Assembly: GCF_006716445.1 (NCBI RefSeq)
Contig: NZ_VFPA01000001.1
Location: 2,418,001-2,482,000 of the forward strand
Source: Pseudonocardia kunmingensis
Lineage (GTDB): Bacteria; Actinomycetota; Actinomycetes; Mycobacteriales; Pseudonocardiaceae
DNA length: 64,000 nucleotides
Reading direction: 5' to 3'
Positions 17,909-28,055 of the stretch are shown here, one piece after another. The notes beneath the pieces were generated by a model. The model was not told the DNA's origin and did no database searches. It worked only from the letters and a program-made list of their open reading frames with translations. Within the stretch, counting starts at the first letter, position 1, and each line of letters begins with the position of its first letter. The translations under genes were made by a program, and so were the position numbers.

Positions 17909-19240
17909 TCAGGCAGGCACACCCTCGAACGCGTCGGCCACGGCCGCCGCGAGCTCCAGCAGCGCCAGGCGCGTACGGGGTTCCAGGCGGTCGAGGTCGA
18001 CCTCCGCACCCTCCTCGAGGTGTGCGTCGAACGGCACCCGCACCACGGTGCGGCACCGCGCCGCGAAGTGCTCGCCCACCTTGGCCAGGTCCACGCCGCC
18101 CGCCGAGCGGTGCACGCAGTTGATCACCGCGACCGAGTTGCGCACCAGGTCACCGTGGCCGTGGGCGTCGAGCCAGTCCATCGTGGCCGAGGCGCTGCGC
18201 GCACCGTCGATCGACCCGGACGACACGATGATCAGCTGATCGGCGAGCCCGAGCACGCCGTACATCGCGGAGTGCATGAGGCCGGTGCCGCAGTCGGTGA
18301 GCACGATGTTGTAGAAGTGCTCCAGCAGCGTGACGGTGCGCCGGTAGTCGTCCTCGCTGAACGCCTCCGACACGGCCGGGTCCTGCTCGCTCGCCAGCAC
18401 CTCCAGGCGCGACGGGCCTTGCGAGGTGTAGGCGCGCACGTCGGTGTAGCGGCGCACGCGCTGCGCGTCGCGCAGCAGGTTGCGCACCGTGGCGCTGGTC
18501 TCCAGCGGGATCTTCTGGCTCAGCGTGCCGCGGTCCGGGTTCGCGTCCACCGCCACCACGCGGTCGCCGCGCTGCGAGGCGAACGTGGCGCCCAGCGTGG
18601 CCGTCACCGTGGTCTTGCCGACACCACCCTTGAGGCTGAGGATCGCGATCTTGTGGCAGCCGATCAGCGGCTGGTTGACGCGGGCGGTCAGCTCGCGGCG
18701 GCGCACGTCGGACGGGCTCTCACCGGGATTGATCAGCCGCCCGGACGCGACGTAGACGAACCGGCGCCAGCCCGACTGCGGGGGGCGGCGCGTGGGGCGC
18801 AGCACGCGGGCCGTGGCCAGGTCGGTGGGCCGCTGCCCGTCGTCACCGGCGCCGTGGGCGCTGCGGGCGCGCTGGGCCTCCTGCGCGGCCACGGCGCCCG
18901 GGTCGATCCAGCGCGCCGTGCCGCGCGGCGGCGTGCGCGGCACGGTGTCGTCGGCGGCGGGCCATCCCGGCGGCAGGTGGTCGGGAACGGACCCGTTGCG
19001 GCCCGCCGGCTCACCGGCCGGACGCCGGGGCGACGCCTGCTCGGGGTCGGGCGCGACCGGAGCGGGTGGCGTGGACGGCACCGACTCGAGGTCCGGCTGC
19101 CGGCGCGGCGCGGGCGGGTCGGACGCGGCGACCTGTGCGGCCGCGCCCCGCGACGGGGTGGCACCCCATCGTTCCCGCACGTAACGGCCCACCGATCCGT
19201 CCGGGTAATCCCGATCGTCACCGAATTCACGCTCTGTCAT
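17909..19240 (-). CDS. MinD/ParA-family ATPase with a long disordered N-terminus
   Basis: 443 residues from MTEREFGDDRDYPDGSVGRYV. Residues 1-150 are Pro/Arg/Ala-rich and probably disordered; then comes a conserved stretch (SGWRRFVYVASGRLINPGESPSDVRRRELTARV) and the ATPase domain from about 195. Deviant Walker A LSLKGGVGKTT with the signature Lys, switch I VDANPDRGTLSQKI, Walker B IVLTDCGTGLMHSAMYGVLGLADQLIIV. This layout is like MinD/ParA proteins associated with actinobacterial ESX (type VII) loci (EspI-like), but no ESX gene is present in the window. Its partner or cargo is unknown. Confidence 0.85.
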   Translation of the reverse strand: MTEREFGDDRDYPDGSVGRYVRERWGATPSRGAAAQVAASDPPAPRRQPDLESVPSTPPAPVAPDPEQASPRRPAGEPAGRNGSVPDHLPPGWPAADDTVPRTPPRGTARWIDPGAVAAQEAQRARSAHGAGDDGQRPTDLATARVLRPTRRPPQSGWRRFVYVASGRLINPGESPSDVRRRELTARVNQPLIGCHKIAILSLKGGVGKTTVTATLGATFASQRGDRVVAVDANPDRGTLSQKIPLETSATVRNLLRDAQRVRRYTDVRAYTSQGPSRLEVLASEQDPAVSEAFSEDDYRRTVTLLEHFYNIVLTDCGTGLMHSAMYGVLGLADQLIIVSSGSIDGARSASATMDWLDAHGHGDLVRNSVAVINCVHRSAGGVDLAKVGEHFAARCRTVVRVPFDAHLEEGAEVDLDRLEPRTRLALLELAAAVADAFEGVPA

Positions 19241-19356
19241 CGATGCATCCCGCCGAACCCGTCGAGTCGACCGCTGAACCCCCGCACGGACGCCGACGGT
19301 AGTCGGATGTGTGCCCGCGGTCGAGGCGCGGTCGGGTGGCACCGCGTCACGGCGTG

Positions 19357-20289
19357 TCAGCCCACCCCGGCGTACGAGTGCAGACCGGCGACGACCATGT
19401 TGATGAAGAACAGGTTGAAGATCATCGTAGCGAAGCCCGCGACGTTGACCCACGCCGCCCGACCGGTGCGCCACCCCGCCGTCGCCCGGGCGTGGAGGTA
19501 CGCCGCGTAGATCACCCAGGAGACGAAGGCCACGGTCTCCTTCGGGTCCCATCCCCAGAAGCGTCCCCAGGCGGCCTCCGCCCAGATCGCCCCGGTGATG
19601 ATCGCGAACGTGAACAGCGGGAACGCGACGATCGTGACGCGGTAGGCGAGCCGGTCGAGCGCGTCGGCGGAGGGCAGCGCGCTCGTGACCGCGGGCAGCG
19701 CGCTCGTGAGGCGCAGCAGGTACAGCATGCTCACGACACCCGACACGAGCAGCAGGCCCGAGGAGATGCTGATCGTGGTGACGTGGATGCTCATCCAGTA
19801 CGAGCGCAGCGGCGGCACCACCGGCCCTGCGGGTGCGTAGAGCACCGAGTCGGCCAGCAGCATCAGGATGAGCACCGGCAACAGGACGAACGGGCCCGCG
19901 GGGCGTGACGCCGGCGCGCGGCGCAGCACGACCAGCCACGTCACCACCGCGGCGAGGCAGATCACCGAGATGTACTCGTACATGTTGCCCATGGGCCACC
20001 GCTCGGCGGCCACCCCGCGCAGGACGATCGACGCCGCGTGCAGCAGCGCGCCCAACACGACCAGCGCCACACCCATCCGGCCGAAGCGCTCGGCCCGGCT
20101 CCGGCGGGGCGCCTGCGTCGGCTCCGCGCCGGTGTCGGGCTCGGCCTGCGGGCCGCCTGCGCCCACCAGCACGGATGCCTTCGCCCGCCCGGCCGCGTAC
20201 TCCACGGCGTGCAGGAGCATCGCGAACGCGTAGATCGCGGCGGCCGCCACGAACAGGCGGTCGCTGTAGACGGCGAGTTCCGCGAGCAT
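19357..20289 (-). CDS. ccsB: Cytochrome c biogenesis protein CcsB/CcsA (haem handling)
   Basis: 310 residues, about eight membrane segments. It carries the haem-handling WWD-type motif WGRFWGWDPKETVAFVSWVIY and the conserved histidines around HAVEYA, HVTTIS and GLHSYAG. With ResB it exports haem and ligates it to CXXCH apocytochromes in System II. Its ATG shares one nucleotide with the stop of the upstream resB gene (TGATG), indicating coupled translation. A Gly/Pro linker (about 42-62) interrupts the first two helices, as in actinobacterial homologues. Confidence 0.93.
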   Translation of the reverse strand: MLAELAVYSDRLFVAAAAIYAFAMLLHAVEYAAGRAKASVLVGAGGPQAEPDTGAEPTQAPRRSRAERFGRMGVALVVLGALLHAASIVLRGVAAERWPMGNMYEYISVICLAAVVTWLVVLRRAPASRPAGPFVLLPVLILMLLADSVLYAPAGPVVPPLRSYWMSIHVTTISISSGLLLVSGVVSMLYLLRLTSALPAVTSALPSADALDRLAYRVTIVAFPLFTFAIITGAIWAEAAWGRFWGWDPKETVAFVSWVIYAAYLHARATAGWRTGRAAWVNVAGFATMIFNLFFINMVVAGLHSYAGVG

Positions 20290-21914
20290 CAGCTCTCCTC
20301 GGATCGTGCGGTGGTCGGTTCCAGCAGGTCCGCGCGCATGCGGTCGAACTCCTCGCCGTAGCCCGCCCGGTCGGTGCGGGCGAGGCCGCCGATCTCCACG
20401 ACGGTGCGGGCGCCGTCGTCGGCCGGGGTGAGGCGGGCCCAGAAGCGGCGCCTGCGGATCGTCAGCGACAGGCCGAGCCCGGCGAGCAGGAGCACGGAGA
20501 AGACCAGTACGGCCTGCTGGCCCGGGTCGTAGCTGACCTGCAGGTAGGCCCAGTCCTCCACACCGTCGAAGCGCACGACGGTGCCGTCGTCGAGGGTGAG
20601 CGACTCGCCCGGCACGAGGTTGGCGCGGGCGACCCGCTGGAGCTCCCCCGACTCGACCATGCCCTGGTCGACCTGGAAGATCGACTGGCCGCGCCCGTCG
20701 TCCAGGCCCAGGTCACCGCGCAGGACGTCGACCGCGACCTCGGGCGCGAGCAACCCGGGGAACACCGACGTGACGATCTGACCGCCCGAGCTCGTGGGGG
20801 CGAACAGCCCGGTGATCGCGAGCTGGGACTCCCGGCGCTGCGCCTCGTCGGTGATCCCGGGTGGCTCGAACTTCGTGGCGCCCTCGGACAGCAGCGTGGC
20901 CTGGTCGACCGGTCGCCACTGGATCCCGCCGGTGCGCTGCTGCCCGTCCGGGAACGTGACGGTGAACTGCGGCGCGTACCCGTGACCGAGCAGGTAGACC
21001 CGGTGACCGTCGAGCCGCAGCGGGTGGTTGACCTCCAGCTCGTGGCTCTTCCACTCGTCGATGCGGCCCGCCTCGACGTCCTCGGCGCTCTGGTAGGAGA
21101 GCGCCCCGTGGAAGCGTTCGGCCTGGCCGTTCGGCTGGAACTCGGCCTCGAAGTCGTCGAGCCGGACGCAGAACGGGGTGAGGCCGGTGCCGTCGACGCT
21201 CAGGCCCGCGCGGAACGAGTCGTAGCCGAGGATGCCGGTGTTGCAGAACTGGCCACCCCCGGACATGACGATGACCTGGCCCTCGTAGCCGAACAGCTTC
21301 CCGGCGCCGAAACCGACCAGCAGGCCGATGAGGCTCAGGTGGAACAGCAGGTTGCCGGCCTCGCGCAGGTAACCCTTCTCCGCGGAGATCGTGCGCCCCG
21401 GCCCGTCGGGCCGCTCGACGCGGCGCCACCCGCGCAGCCGGGCCCGCACGCGCTCGGTGGCCTCGTCGGGGCCGACGTCGAGCGTGGCCGCGGCGTGGTG
21501 CGGCATGCGGGCGAGATTGCGCGGTGTGGCGACCGGCGTGGCCCGCAGCGCCACGGCGTGGTCGAGCGTCCGCGGCAGCACGCAGCCGACCAGCGAGACC
21601 ATCAGCAGCAGGTAGATCGCGGCGAACCACGGCGCGGCGAAGACGTCGAAGAACCCGAGGCGGTCGAGCGTGGGCGCGAGCCAGGGGTAGTCGGTGAAGT
21701 ACTGGTCGACGAGCCGCTGGTTGAGCGAGCGCTGCGGCAGCAGCGCCCCCGGCAGCGCCGCGAGGGCCAGCAGGAACAGCAGGACGAGCGCTGTGCGCAT
21801 CGAGGTGAGCCCGCGCCACCCGTTGCGCAGCACGGCCCGCACCCCCGCGAGGCGGGGTCCTGGTGCGCGCGGGTCGGGGCCCGCGGGCGCGGGTGCCTCG
21901 GTGGGTGTGCTCAC
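20289..21914 (-). CDS. resB: Cytochrome c biogenesis protein ResB
   Basis: 541 residues from GTG 21914. Three N-terminal membrane segments (STRTALVLLFLLALAALPGALLP-like, FAAIYLLLMVSLVGCVLP, LLFHLSLIGLLVGFGAGKLF), a large extracytoplasmic domain and a final segment VLVFSVLLLAGLGLSLTI. The motif PQRSLNQRLVDQYFTDYPW and LPRTLDHAVALRATPVATPRNLARMPHH are typical of ResB. Partner of CcsB in System II haem ligation. Only 2 nt separate it from the end of ccdA upstream. Confidence 0.93.
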   Translation of the reverse strand: MSTPTEAPAPAGPDPRAPGPRLAGVRAVLRNGWRGLTSMRTALVLLFLLALAALPGALLPQRSLNQRLVDQYFTDYPWLAPTLDRLGFFDVFAAPWFAAIYLLLMVSLVGCVLPRTLDHAVALRATPVATPRNLARMPHHAAATLDVGPDEATERVRARLRGWRRVERPDGPGRTISAEKGYLREAGNLLFHLSLIGLLVGFGAGKLFGYEGQVIVMSGGGQFCNTGILGYDSFRAGLSVDGTGLTPFCVRLDDFEAEFQPNGQAERFHGALSYQSAEDVEAGRIDEWKSHELEVNHPLRLDGHRVYLLGHGYAPQFTVTFPDGQQRTGGIQWRPVDQATLLSEGATKFEPPGITDEAQRRESQLAITGLFAPTSSGGQIVTSVFPGLLAPEVAVDVLRGDLGLDDGRGQSIFQVDQGMVESGELQRVARANLVPGESLTLDDGTVVRFDGVEDWAYLQVSYDPGQQAVLVFSVLLLAGLGLSLTIRRRRFWARLTPADDGARTVVEIGGLARTDRAGYGEEFDRMRADLLEPTTARSEES

Positions 21915-21916
21915 GG

Positions 21917-22693
21917 CTACAGCACCGGGACGAAGCCGGCGACGGACACCTGCATCCGGGCGAGCAGGGCACCCCAGACGCCGGTGACGAGCAGGACCCC
22001 GACGGCCACCATGAGGACGCCACCCGCGATCTGGATCGTGCGGGTGTGGCGGCGCAGCCAGCCCAGTGCGCGGACGGCCCGCGAGGCCCCGAGCGCGATC
22101 AGCACGAACGGCAGCCCGAGCCCGACGCAGTAGGCCAGGGTCAGCACCACGCCGCGCAGCGAACCGCCGCCGGTGCCCGCGGCCACCGCCACCACGCCCG
22201 CGAGCGTCGGCCCGATGCACGGCACCCAGCCCAGGCCGAACACGGCGCCCAGGAGCGGCGCGCCCCACACACCGGCACGGGGCACCCAGTGCACGCGGCG
22301 CTCGCGCTGCAGCACCGGCACCAGCCCCACGAACGCCAGCCCCATCACGATCATGACGACGCCGCCGGCCCGCTGCAGCGCGGCCTCGTTGGCCACGAGC
22401 ACGTCGGCCAGCCAGACGACGCCGGTGAGGATCGCGCCGAACACCACGGTGAAGCCGGCCACGAACAGGACGGCCGCCCCGGCGACCCGCCACTTCCCGC
22501 TGCGCCGCTCACCGGCCTCCGCGAGCGTGGCGGGCGGGGCGTCGGCACCGACCAGGCCGGCCAGGTAGGCGAGGTAGCCGGGCACGAGCGGGACCACGCA
22601 CGGCGACGCGAAGCTCACGGCCCCGGCCAGCACGGCCACGGCGGCCGCGACCAGCAACGGGCCGGAGACGGCGAGCGCGGTCGAGGGGTCCAT
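21917..22693 (-). CDS. ccdA: Thiol-disulfide transporter CcdA
   Basis: 258 residues, six predicted membrane helices. The redox-active cysteines are in SFASPCVVPLVPGYLAYLAG and LGWVPCIGPTLAG, the hallmark of CcdA. It moves reducing power across the membrane to the TlpA/ResA-like protein that keeps apocytochrome CXXCH cysteines reduced. It lies between tlpA and resB in a same-strand cluster and has the usual length. Confidence 0.93.
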   Translation of the reverse strand: MDPSTALAVSGPLLVAAAVAVLAGAVSFASPCVVPLVPGYLAYLAGLVGADAPPATLAEAGERRSGKWRVAGAAVLFVAGFTVVFGAILTGVVWLADVLVANEAALQRAGGVVMIVMGLAFVGLVPVLQRERRVHWVPRAGVWGAPLLGAVFGLGWVPCIGPTLAGVVAVAAGTGGGSLRGVVLTLAYCVGLGLPFVLIALGASRAVRALGWLRRHTRTIQIAGGVLMVAVGVLLVTGVWGALLARMQVSVAGFVPVL

Positions 22694-22779
22694 CGCCCAT
22701 GAGGGTAGGCCGCGTGCTAACGGGCCCCCGCACCGGGTTCTACAACGTGTAGTCGATCGTGGCGGCGCACTCGCAGCGG

Positions 22780-23367
22780 TCAGGCGGGAGCGGCGGGGGA
22801 CTCGGCCTGCAGGCGCTCCACCACCGGGATCAGCTCGGCCACGCGGATCTTCGTCAGGTAGACCGCCGCCACCCGCTGCTGCTCGTCGAACACGATCGTC
22901 GACGGGACCACGTTGCGCGGGTAGCCCGACAGCCCGGCCAGCGCGCGGGCCGGCGGGTCGAAGATCGAGTCGAAGGTGATGCCGCGGTTGCGGACGAAGT
23001 CGAGGGCGTCCTGCCGGACGTCGCGCACGTCGAGCCCGAGCACAACCGCCCCGGTCTCGTTGCCGATGAACTGCAGGTCGGGCATCTCCTCGCGGCACGG
23101 GCCGCACCACGATCCCCAGATGTTGAGCACCACGACCTTCCCGGCGTGGTCGGCGAGCCCGATCGTCGTGCCCTCGTGCAGCAGGCTCTCGCCGGTGATG
23201 CCGTCGACGGTGCCCCGGCTCTCCGGGGGGTCGTAGAAGATCGTCGTCTGGCCGCCGGGGGCGACGAACTGGAAGTCCCCGCCGGTGGCCACCGCCTCCT
23301 GCGTGCTCGAGCAGCCCGCCAGCAGCAGCGCGACCAGGGCGAGGGCCGCGGCCCGCAGCCGGTTCAT
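22780..23367 (-). CDS. TlpA/ResA-like thioredoxin lipoprotein
   Basis: 195 residues. Lipoprotein signal [21 protein letters not shown] (lipobox LAGC, Cys19), then a thioredoxin fold with active site WCGPC (87-91) in VVLNIWGSWCGPCREEMP and the cis-Pro loop NVVPSTIVFD. Membrane-tethered apocytochrome c reductase of System II, fed by CcdA. Its start overlaps the stop of the phosphatase gene by 4 nt (ATGA). Confidence 0.92.
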   Translation of the reverse strand: MNRLRAAALALVALLLAGCSSTQEAVATGGDFQFVAPGGQTTIFYDPPESRGTVDGITGESLLHEGTTIGLADHAGKVVVLNIWGSWCGPCREEMPDLQFIGNETGAVVLGLDVRDVRQDALDFVRNRGITFDSIFDPPARALAGLSGYPRNVVPSTIVFDEQQRVAAVYLTKIRVAELIPVVERLQAESPAAPA

Positions 23368-23999
23368 GCGCCGGTCTGGCCGGGGTCGCTGGCGCCGGCC
23401 GGCTCGGTGTAGCGCAGCTGCGTGAGCTCCGTGCCGGTGAACACCAGCGAGGTCACCGACGCCAGGGCGCACTGCCTGCGCCGGGGGTCGTGCCACAGGC
23501 GCTGCCCGGTGACGAACCGGCGCAGCGTCCAGATGGGCAGCTGGTGCGACACGCACACGGCTTCGTGGCCCTCGGCCAGCTCGCGGGCGCGGTGCACGGC
23601 GGCGAGCATGCGGTGCGCGATCCGCAGGTAGGGCTCGCCCCACGACGGGGTGAACGGGTCGCGCAGCAGCGGCCAGTACCGCGGGCTGCTCAGCGCACCG
23701 CTGCCGACGGAGACGGTCTTGCCCTCGAAGGCGTTCTCCGCCTCCAGCAGCCCGTCGTCGGTGCGCACCTCCAGCCCGTGGACGGCGGCGAGCGGCATGG
23801 CGGTCTCCTGCGCGCGCTGCAGCGGCGAGGCGAGGACGGCGGTGACGTCGACGTCGGCGAGGGCCTTGGCGACGATCTCGGCCTGGTCCCGCCCCTTGTC
23901 CGAGAGGTGGAAGCCGGGCAGCCGGCCGTAGAGGATCCCCGTGGGGTTGTGCACCTCGCCGTGGCGCAGCAGGTGCACGACGGTGCGCGGCCCGGTCAC
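23364..23999 (-). CDS. Histidine phosphatase family protein
   Basis: 211 residues from GTG. Phosphoglycerate-mutase-like fold: [20 protein letters not shown] (catalytic His in RHG), [27 protein letters not shown] and the second His in [14 protein letters not shown]. It sits between hemL and tlpA with 4-nt overlaps on both sides. The same placement is known in mycobacteria, but its substrate in the haem/cytochrome cluster is not established. Confidence 0.88.
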   Translation of the reverse strand: MTGPRTVVHLLRHGEVHNPTGILYGRLPGFHLSDKGRDQAEIVAKALADVDVTAVLASPLQRAQETAMPLAAVHGLEVRTDDGLLEAENAFEGKTVSVGSGALSSPRYWPLLRDPFTPSWGEPYLRIAHRMLAAVHRARELAEGHEAVCVSHQLPIWTLRRFVTGQRLWHDPRRRQCALASVTSLVFTGTELTQLRYTEPAGASDPGQTGA

Positions 24000-25348
24000 T
24001 GCGCGGCCTCGGCCGGAGCCGTCGCCGTCGCGGCCGCCTGCGCGGCGGCCGGCAGCGCGTCGGCGATGGCCTGGAAGGCGTCGTCGTCCAGCGCGGCGGA
24101 GACGAACCACGCCTCGAACGCGCTGGGCGGCGCGTAGACGCCCCGGTCGAGCAGCGCGTGGAAGAAGGCCGGGAACCGCCAGGTGGCCGCGGCCTGCGCG
24201 CCCGCGTAGTCGTGCACCTCGTCCTCGGTGAAGAACACCGAGAGCAGGTTGCCCGCGAGCTGGACGCGGTGCGGCACGCCCGCGGCCCGCAGCGCGTCGC
24301 CGATCAGCCCGCCCAGCCGGGCGGCGTTGGCGTCGAGCGCGGCGTAGACGGCCGCGTCGGCGTGGCGCAGCGTCGCGAGCCCGGCGGCGACGGCGACGGG
24401 GTTCCCGGAGAGCGTGCCCGCCTGGTAGACGGGCCCGGCGGGAGCGAGGTGGGACATGTGCGCGGCCGACCCGCCGAACGCCGCGGCGGGCAGCCCACCG
24501 GACATGACCTTGCCGAACGTGTAGAGGTCGCCCGCCACCCCGTCGATGCCGAACCACCCGGCCGGGGAGACCCGGAACCCGGTCATCACCTCGTCGATCA
24601 CGAGCAGCGCGCCGGCCGCGTGGCAGATCTCCCGCAGGCCCGCGTTGAAGCCGGGCCGCGGCGCGATCGCACCCATGTTGCCCGCGGCGGCCTCGGTGAT
24701 GACGCAGGCGATCTCCTCGCCCCGCTCGGCGAAGACGGCGCGCACGGCGTCGAGGTCGTTGTAGGGCAGGACGACGGTGTCGGCGGCCTGCGCGCCGGTG
24801 ACGCCGGGGCTGGTGGGCAGGCCCAGCGTGGCCACGCCCGAGCCGGCCTGGGCGAGCAGCGCGTCGACGTGACCGTGGTAGCACCCGGCGAACTTGACGA
24901 TCACGCGCCGGCCGGTGATGCCGCGCGCGAGCCGGATGGCGCTCATCGTGGCCTCGGTGCCGGAGTTCACCAGCCGCACCTGCTCGACGGGCCCGACCCG
25001 TCCGATGATCTCCTCGGCCAGCTCCACCTCGGCCGGGGTGGGCGCGCCGAAGGACAGGCCGTGCACGGCGGCGGCGCGCACGGCGTCGACCACCGCGGGG
25101 TGCGCGTGCCCGAGGATCATGGGCCCCCACGAGCTCACGAGGTCGACGTAGGTCCGGCCGTCGGCGTCGGTGAGCCAGGGGCCGCGGGCCGAGACGAGGA
25201 ACCGGGGCGTGCCGCCCACCGAGGTGAACGCCCGCACCGGCGAGTTCACCCCGCCCGGGATCGCAGCGGACGCCCGCGCGAACAGGCGCCGCGAGGCGTC
25301 GGTGCGGTCGGCGGTGTCGGGACCGGAGGGGATCGGCGAGCTACCCAC
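23996..25348 (-). CDS. hemL: Glutamate-1-semialdehyde 2,1-aminomutase
   Basis: 450 residues from GTG 25348. PLP enzyme that converts glutamate-1-semialdehyde to 5-aminolevulinate, the second step of the C5 haem route begun by HemA (30553-31920). Motifs: [67 protein letters not shown] and the PLP Lys in [17 protein letters not shown]. First gene of a coupled run hemL-phosphatase-tlpA, followed by ccdA-resB-ccsB, joining haem supply to cytochrome c assembly. The Ala/Thr-rich C-terminus is an extra tail. Confidence 0.95.
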   Translation of the reverse strand: MGSSPIPSGPDTADRTDASRRLFARASAAIPGGVNSPVRAFTSVGGTPRFLVSARGPWLTDADGRTYVDLVSSWGPMILGHAHPAVVDAVRAAAVHGLSFGAPTPAEVELAEEIIGRVGPVEQVRLVNSGTEATMSAIRLARGITGRRVIVKFAGCYHGHVDALLAQAGSGVATLGLPTSPGVTGAQAADTVVLPYNDLDAVRAVFAERGEEIACVITEAAAGNMGAIAPRPGFNAGLREICHAAGALLVIDEVMTGFRVSPAGWFGIDGVAGDLYTFGKVMSGGLPAAAFGGSAAHMSHLAPAGPVYQAGTLSGNPVAVAAGLATLRHADAAVYAALDANAARLGGLIGDALRAAGVPHRVQLAGNLLSVFFTEDEVHDYAGAQAAATWRFPAFFHALLDRGVYAPPSAFEAWFVSAALDDDAFQAIADALPAAAQAAATATAPAEAAQ

Positions 25349-25392
25349 GCCCGCCAGTCTCACATCCGGCGCCCGAGGCCCGCGGAGCGGGA

Positions 25393-26355
25393 TCAGGCGC
25401 GGGCGCGGCGGAACCAGCGGCTCGCGTCGGGCATGAACAGGATGATCGTGCCGCCGACCGAGCACGCGACGATCACCAGGAGCAGCAGGAGGCTGCCGGT
25501 GTCGCCGGACAGGCCGGTGAGCGCGCCCGCCAGCATGACCAGCGTGAAGATCACGGTCATGATCGTCAGCAGGATGCGGGCCCAGTTGCGGCCCATGAAC
25601 GCCAGCACGGCGAACAGGACGTAGAGCAGGGCGAGCACCAGCATGACGGCGCCGATGGTGCGGATCCCGGAGACGAGCGTCTCCATCGTCAGCCCGACCT
25701 CCTGCATCTGCCCCTCGAGGTCGAGCCCCGGCGGGAACATGCTCGGGTCGATGGGCACCGCGAGCAGCAGGGCCCCCGTCGCGAGGAACGGCAGCGCGCT
25801 GAGGATCAGCAGTACCAGCGAGAGGGCCAGTATCCCCGGGCGCTTGACGGGCTCGTCCTCGGCGTCGAGACCGGCCGCGCCGCCGTACGGGCTGCTGTAG
25901 CCCTGACCGCCGTACTGCGCCCCGTAGGGCGAACCGCCGTACTGCCCGGGCTGCGTGTACTGCCCCGGCTGGCCGTACTGACCCGGCTGCCCGTACGGGT
26001 TGTACACCGGCTGCTCGCCGTACTGCCCTGGCTGCTGGCCGTACTGGCCGTACTGGCCGGGCTGCTGGCCGTACTGACCCGGCTGGCCGTAGGGGTTGTA
26101 CTGCGGCTGCCCGGGCTGGCCCTGCTGCCCGTAGGCGGGCTGCTGGCCGTACTGCCCGCCGTACTGCCCCTGCTGGGCGTACGGGTCGTACTGCGCGGGC
26201 TGCCCCTGGCCGCCGGGTTGCGCGGGCTGCTGCCCGTACTGGCCCGGCTGACCGGCGTCGCCGCCCGGCTGCTGCGGCTCCTGCCCGGCCTCCGGGGATC
26301 CCGAGCCCTGGTCCGGCTGCTGGTCCCCGCGCTGCGGGTCCGACGGGGTGCTCAC
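25393..26355 (-). CDS. Pro/Gly/Gln/Tyr-rich membrane protein
   Basis: 320 residues from GTG. The first 170 residues are low complexity: repeats of [14 protein letters not shown] and [10 protein letters not shown] about every 8-10 residues. The C-terminal part has four hydrophobic segments ([85 protein letters not shown]). No enzymatic motif. Such tails occur on several actinobacterial membrane proteins of unknown role and may drive protein clustering. It is next to a similar, smaller Gln/Gly/Pro-tailed protein. Confidence 0.82.
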   Translation of the reverse strand: MSTPSDPQRGDQQPDQGSGSPEAGQEPQQPGGDAGQPGQYGQQPAQPGGQGQPAQYDPYAQQGQYGGQYGQQPAYGQQGQPGQPQYNPYGQPGQYGQQPGQYGQYGQQPGQYGEQPVYNPYGQPGQYGQPGQYTQPGQYGGSPYGAQYGGQGYSSPYGGAAGLDAEDEPVKRPGILALSLVLLILSALPFLATGALLLAVPIDPSMFPPGLDLEGQMQEVGLTMETLVSGIRTIGAVMLVLALLYVLFAVLAFMGRNWARILLTIMTVIFTLVMLAGALTGLSGDTGSLLLLLVIVACSVGGTIILFMPDASRWFRRARA

Positions 26356-26399
26356 GGCGTCACCGTAGATCCGACGTCATCGGCTGTCCACGCGGCGCG

Positions 26400-26900
26400 T
26401 CACCGCTTGTGGTGGATGTCTTCCGACATCCGGACGATCGCGTAGAAGAACTCGAGCGTGACCCGGAAGAGGATCAGGTAGAACAGCAGGACGACCGCAC
26501 CGACGACCAGCACGACCAGGCCGATCCCCACGCCCTGGGTGAAGCCCCCGATCAGGGCCCCGACGTAGAACAGGCCCAGCAGGACCATGCCGACGATGTA
26601 GAGGATCTTCACCACGGCGGGCGTGGCGAAGCTGTTGAACTCGAAGTCGAAGAGCGCGGCCAACGGGCTCCCGGCCCGCCCCTGCGGGCCTCCGACCGGC
26701 CCCGTGGGCGCCTGCCCGTAGCCACCGGGCTGCTGCCCCGGCTGCGGGTACCCGCCCCAGCCCGGCTGTTGCTGCTGGGGCTGCTGCTGCTGGGGCTGCT
26801 GGCCGTACCCGCCCGGGTAGGGCGGCTGCTGCTGGGGGCCACCGGACCACCCCTGCTGTCCGGGCTGGTACTCGCCGGGTGTCCCGGACTCGTTGCTCAT
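26400..26900 (-). CDS. DUF4282 membrane protein with Gln/Gly/Pro-rich N-terminus
   Basis: 166 residues from MSNESGTPGEYQPGQQGWSG, preceded by ggaggtctgc. Residues 1-75 are Gln/Gly/Pro/Tyr-rich with QPQQQQPQQQQPGWGG. Residues 80-166 match DUF4282: LFDFEFNSFATPAVVKILYIVGM, a second hydrophobic helix GIGLVVLVVGAVVLLFYLILF and a closing RVTLEFFYAIVRMSEDIHHK. Two to three membrane segments. Function unknown; the shared tail composition and adjacency with 25393-26355 suggest they work at the same place. Confidence 0.83.
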   Translation of the reverse strand: MSNESGTPGEYQPGQQGWSGGPQQQPPYPGGYGQQPQQQQPQQQQPGWGGYPQPGQQPGGYGQAPTGPVGGPQGRAGSPLAALFDFEFNSFATPAVVKILYIVGMVLLGLFYVGALIGGFTQGVGIGLVVLVVGAVVLLFYLILFRVTLEFFYAIVRMSEDIHHKR

Positions 26901-26981
26901 GCAGACCTCCAACTGATCACGGTGGGGCGCGATCGTATCTGCTCGCCCACCCCACGTCCGGCGCAGTTCACGACCAGGTGA

Positions 26982-27956
26982 TCAGTCGAGACGGCTCGCC
27001 ACCTCGGTGGCCCAGTAGGTCAGCACGACGTCGGCGCCGGCCCTGCGGATCGCGGTGAGCGTCTCCAGCACGGTGCGGTCCCGCTCGATCCACCCGTTCG
27101 CGGCCGCCGCCTCGACCATGGCGTACTCCCCCGACACCTGGTACGCCGCCACGGGCACGTCCGCGACCTCGGCCACGGCCCGCAGCACGTCCAGGTAGGC
27201 CATCGCGGGCTTGACCATGACCATGTCGGCGCCCTCCTCGAGGTCCAGCGCCAGCTCGCGCAGCGACTCGCGCACGTTGGCGCCGTCCTGCTGGTAGGTC
27301 TTGCGGTCGCCGGCGAGCTGCGACTCCACGGCCTGGCGGAACGGCCCGTAGAACGCCGAGGTGTACTTCACCGTGTAGGCGAGGATGCCGGTGTCGACGT
27401 GCCCGGCGGCGTCGAGCGCCTCCCGGATCACGCCCACCTGGCCGTCCATCATCCCGCTCGGGCCCAGCAGGTGCGCCCCCGCCTCGGCCTGCGCCACCGC
27501 CATCTCGGCGTAGACGGCCAGCGTGGCGTCGTTGTCGACGCGGCCCTCGGCGTCGAGCACCCCGCAGTGGCCGTGGTCGGTGAACTCGTCGAGGCAGGTG
27601 TCGGCCATGACCACGGTCGCGTCACCGACCTCGGCGCGCACGTCCCGCAGCGCGACGTTCAGCACCCCGTCCGGGTCGCAGGCGGCCGAGCCCGTGGCGT
27701 CGTAGCGGGACGGGACGCCGAACAGGATCAACCCGCCGACCCCGGCCTGCACCGCCTCGACCGCGGCCTTGCGCAGCGAGTCGCGCGTGTGCTGGACGAC
27801 ACCGGGCATCGACGCGACCGGCACCGGCTCGGCGGCGCCCTCCTTGACGAACATCGGCAGCACGAGGTGCCGGGGCCGCAGGTCGGTCTCGGCGACGAGG
27901 CGCCGCAGGGCCGGGGTGGTGCGCAACCGCCGAGGCCGGTGGTGGGGGAAGGCCAT
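26982..27956 (-). CDS. hemB: Delta-aminolevulinic acid dehydratase (porphobilinogen synthase)
   Basis: 324 residues. Condenses two 5-aminolevulinates to porphobilinogen. Motifs: [40 protein letters not shown] (metal-binding region), [27 protein letters not shown] (first Schiff-base Lys region) and [17 protein letters not shown] (active-site Lys). Full family length. It is separated from the hemACD operon by a 27-nt-arm terminator, so it probably has its own promoter. Confidence 0.96.
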   Translation of the reverse strand: MAFPHHRPRRLRTTPALRRLVAETDLRPRHLVLPMFVKEGAAEPVPVASMPGVVQHTRDSLRKAAVEAVQAGVGGLILFGVPSRYDATGSAACDPDGVLNVALRDVRAEVGDATVVMADTCLDEFTDHGHCGVLDAEGRVDNDATLAVYAEMAVAQAEAGAHLLGPSGMMDGQVGVIREALDAAGHVDTGILAYTVKYTSAFYGPFRQAVESQLAGDRKTYQQDGANVRESLRELALDLEEGADMVMVKPAMAYLDVLRAVAEVADVPVAAYQVSGEYAMVEAAAANGWIERDRTVLETLTAIRRAGADVVLTYWATEVASRLD

Positions 27957-27989
27957 GGGACCAGCCTACGACCGGCGCTCACCGCCCCC

Positions 27990-28048
27990 GATTGCAGCAG
28001 AGCCACTCTCATGCAAGCACGTTGCGTGAGAGTGGCTCTGCGGCAATC
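27990..28048 (-). terminator. Long palindromic terminator between hemD and hemB
   Basis: 27-nt arms (27990-28016 and 28022-28048) pair at 25 of 27 positions with a 5-nt loop gcacg. It starts 8 nt after the hemD stop (28056). It should end the rex-hemA-hemC-hemD transcript before hemB. Confidence 0.75.
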
Positions 28049-28055
28049 CGCGGGC

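Noticed and set aside
17909..19240. MinD/ParA-like gene as a marker of an ESX secretion locus or plasmid partition system
   Set aside because: No EccB-E, WXG100, ParB or parS-like sequence is seen in the window; the gene lies in a conserved chromosomal block.
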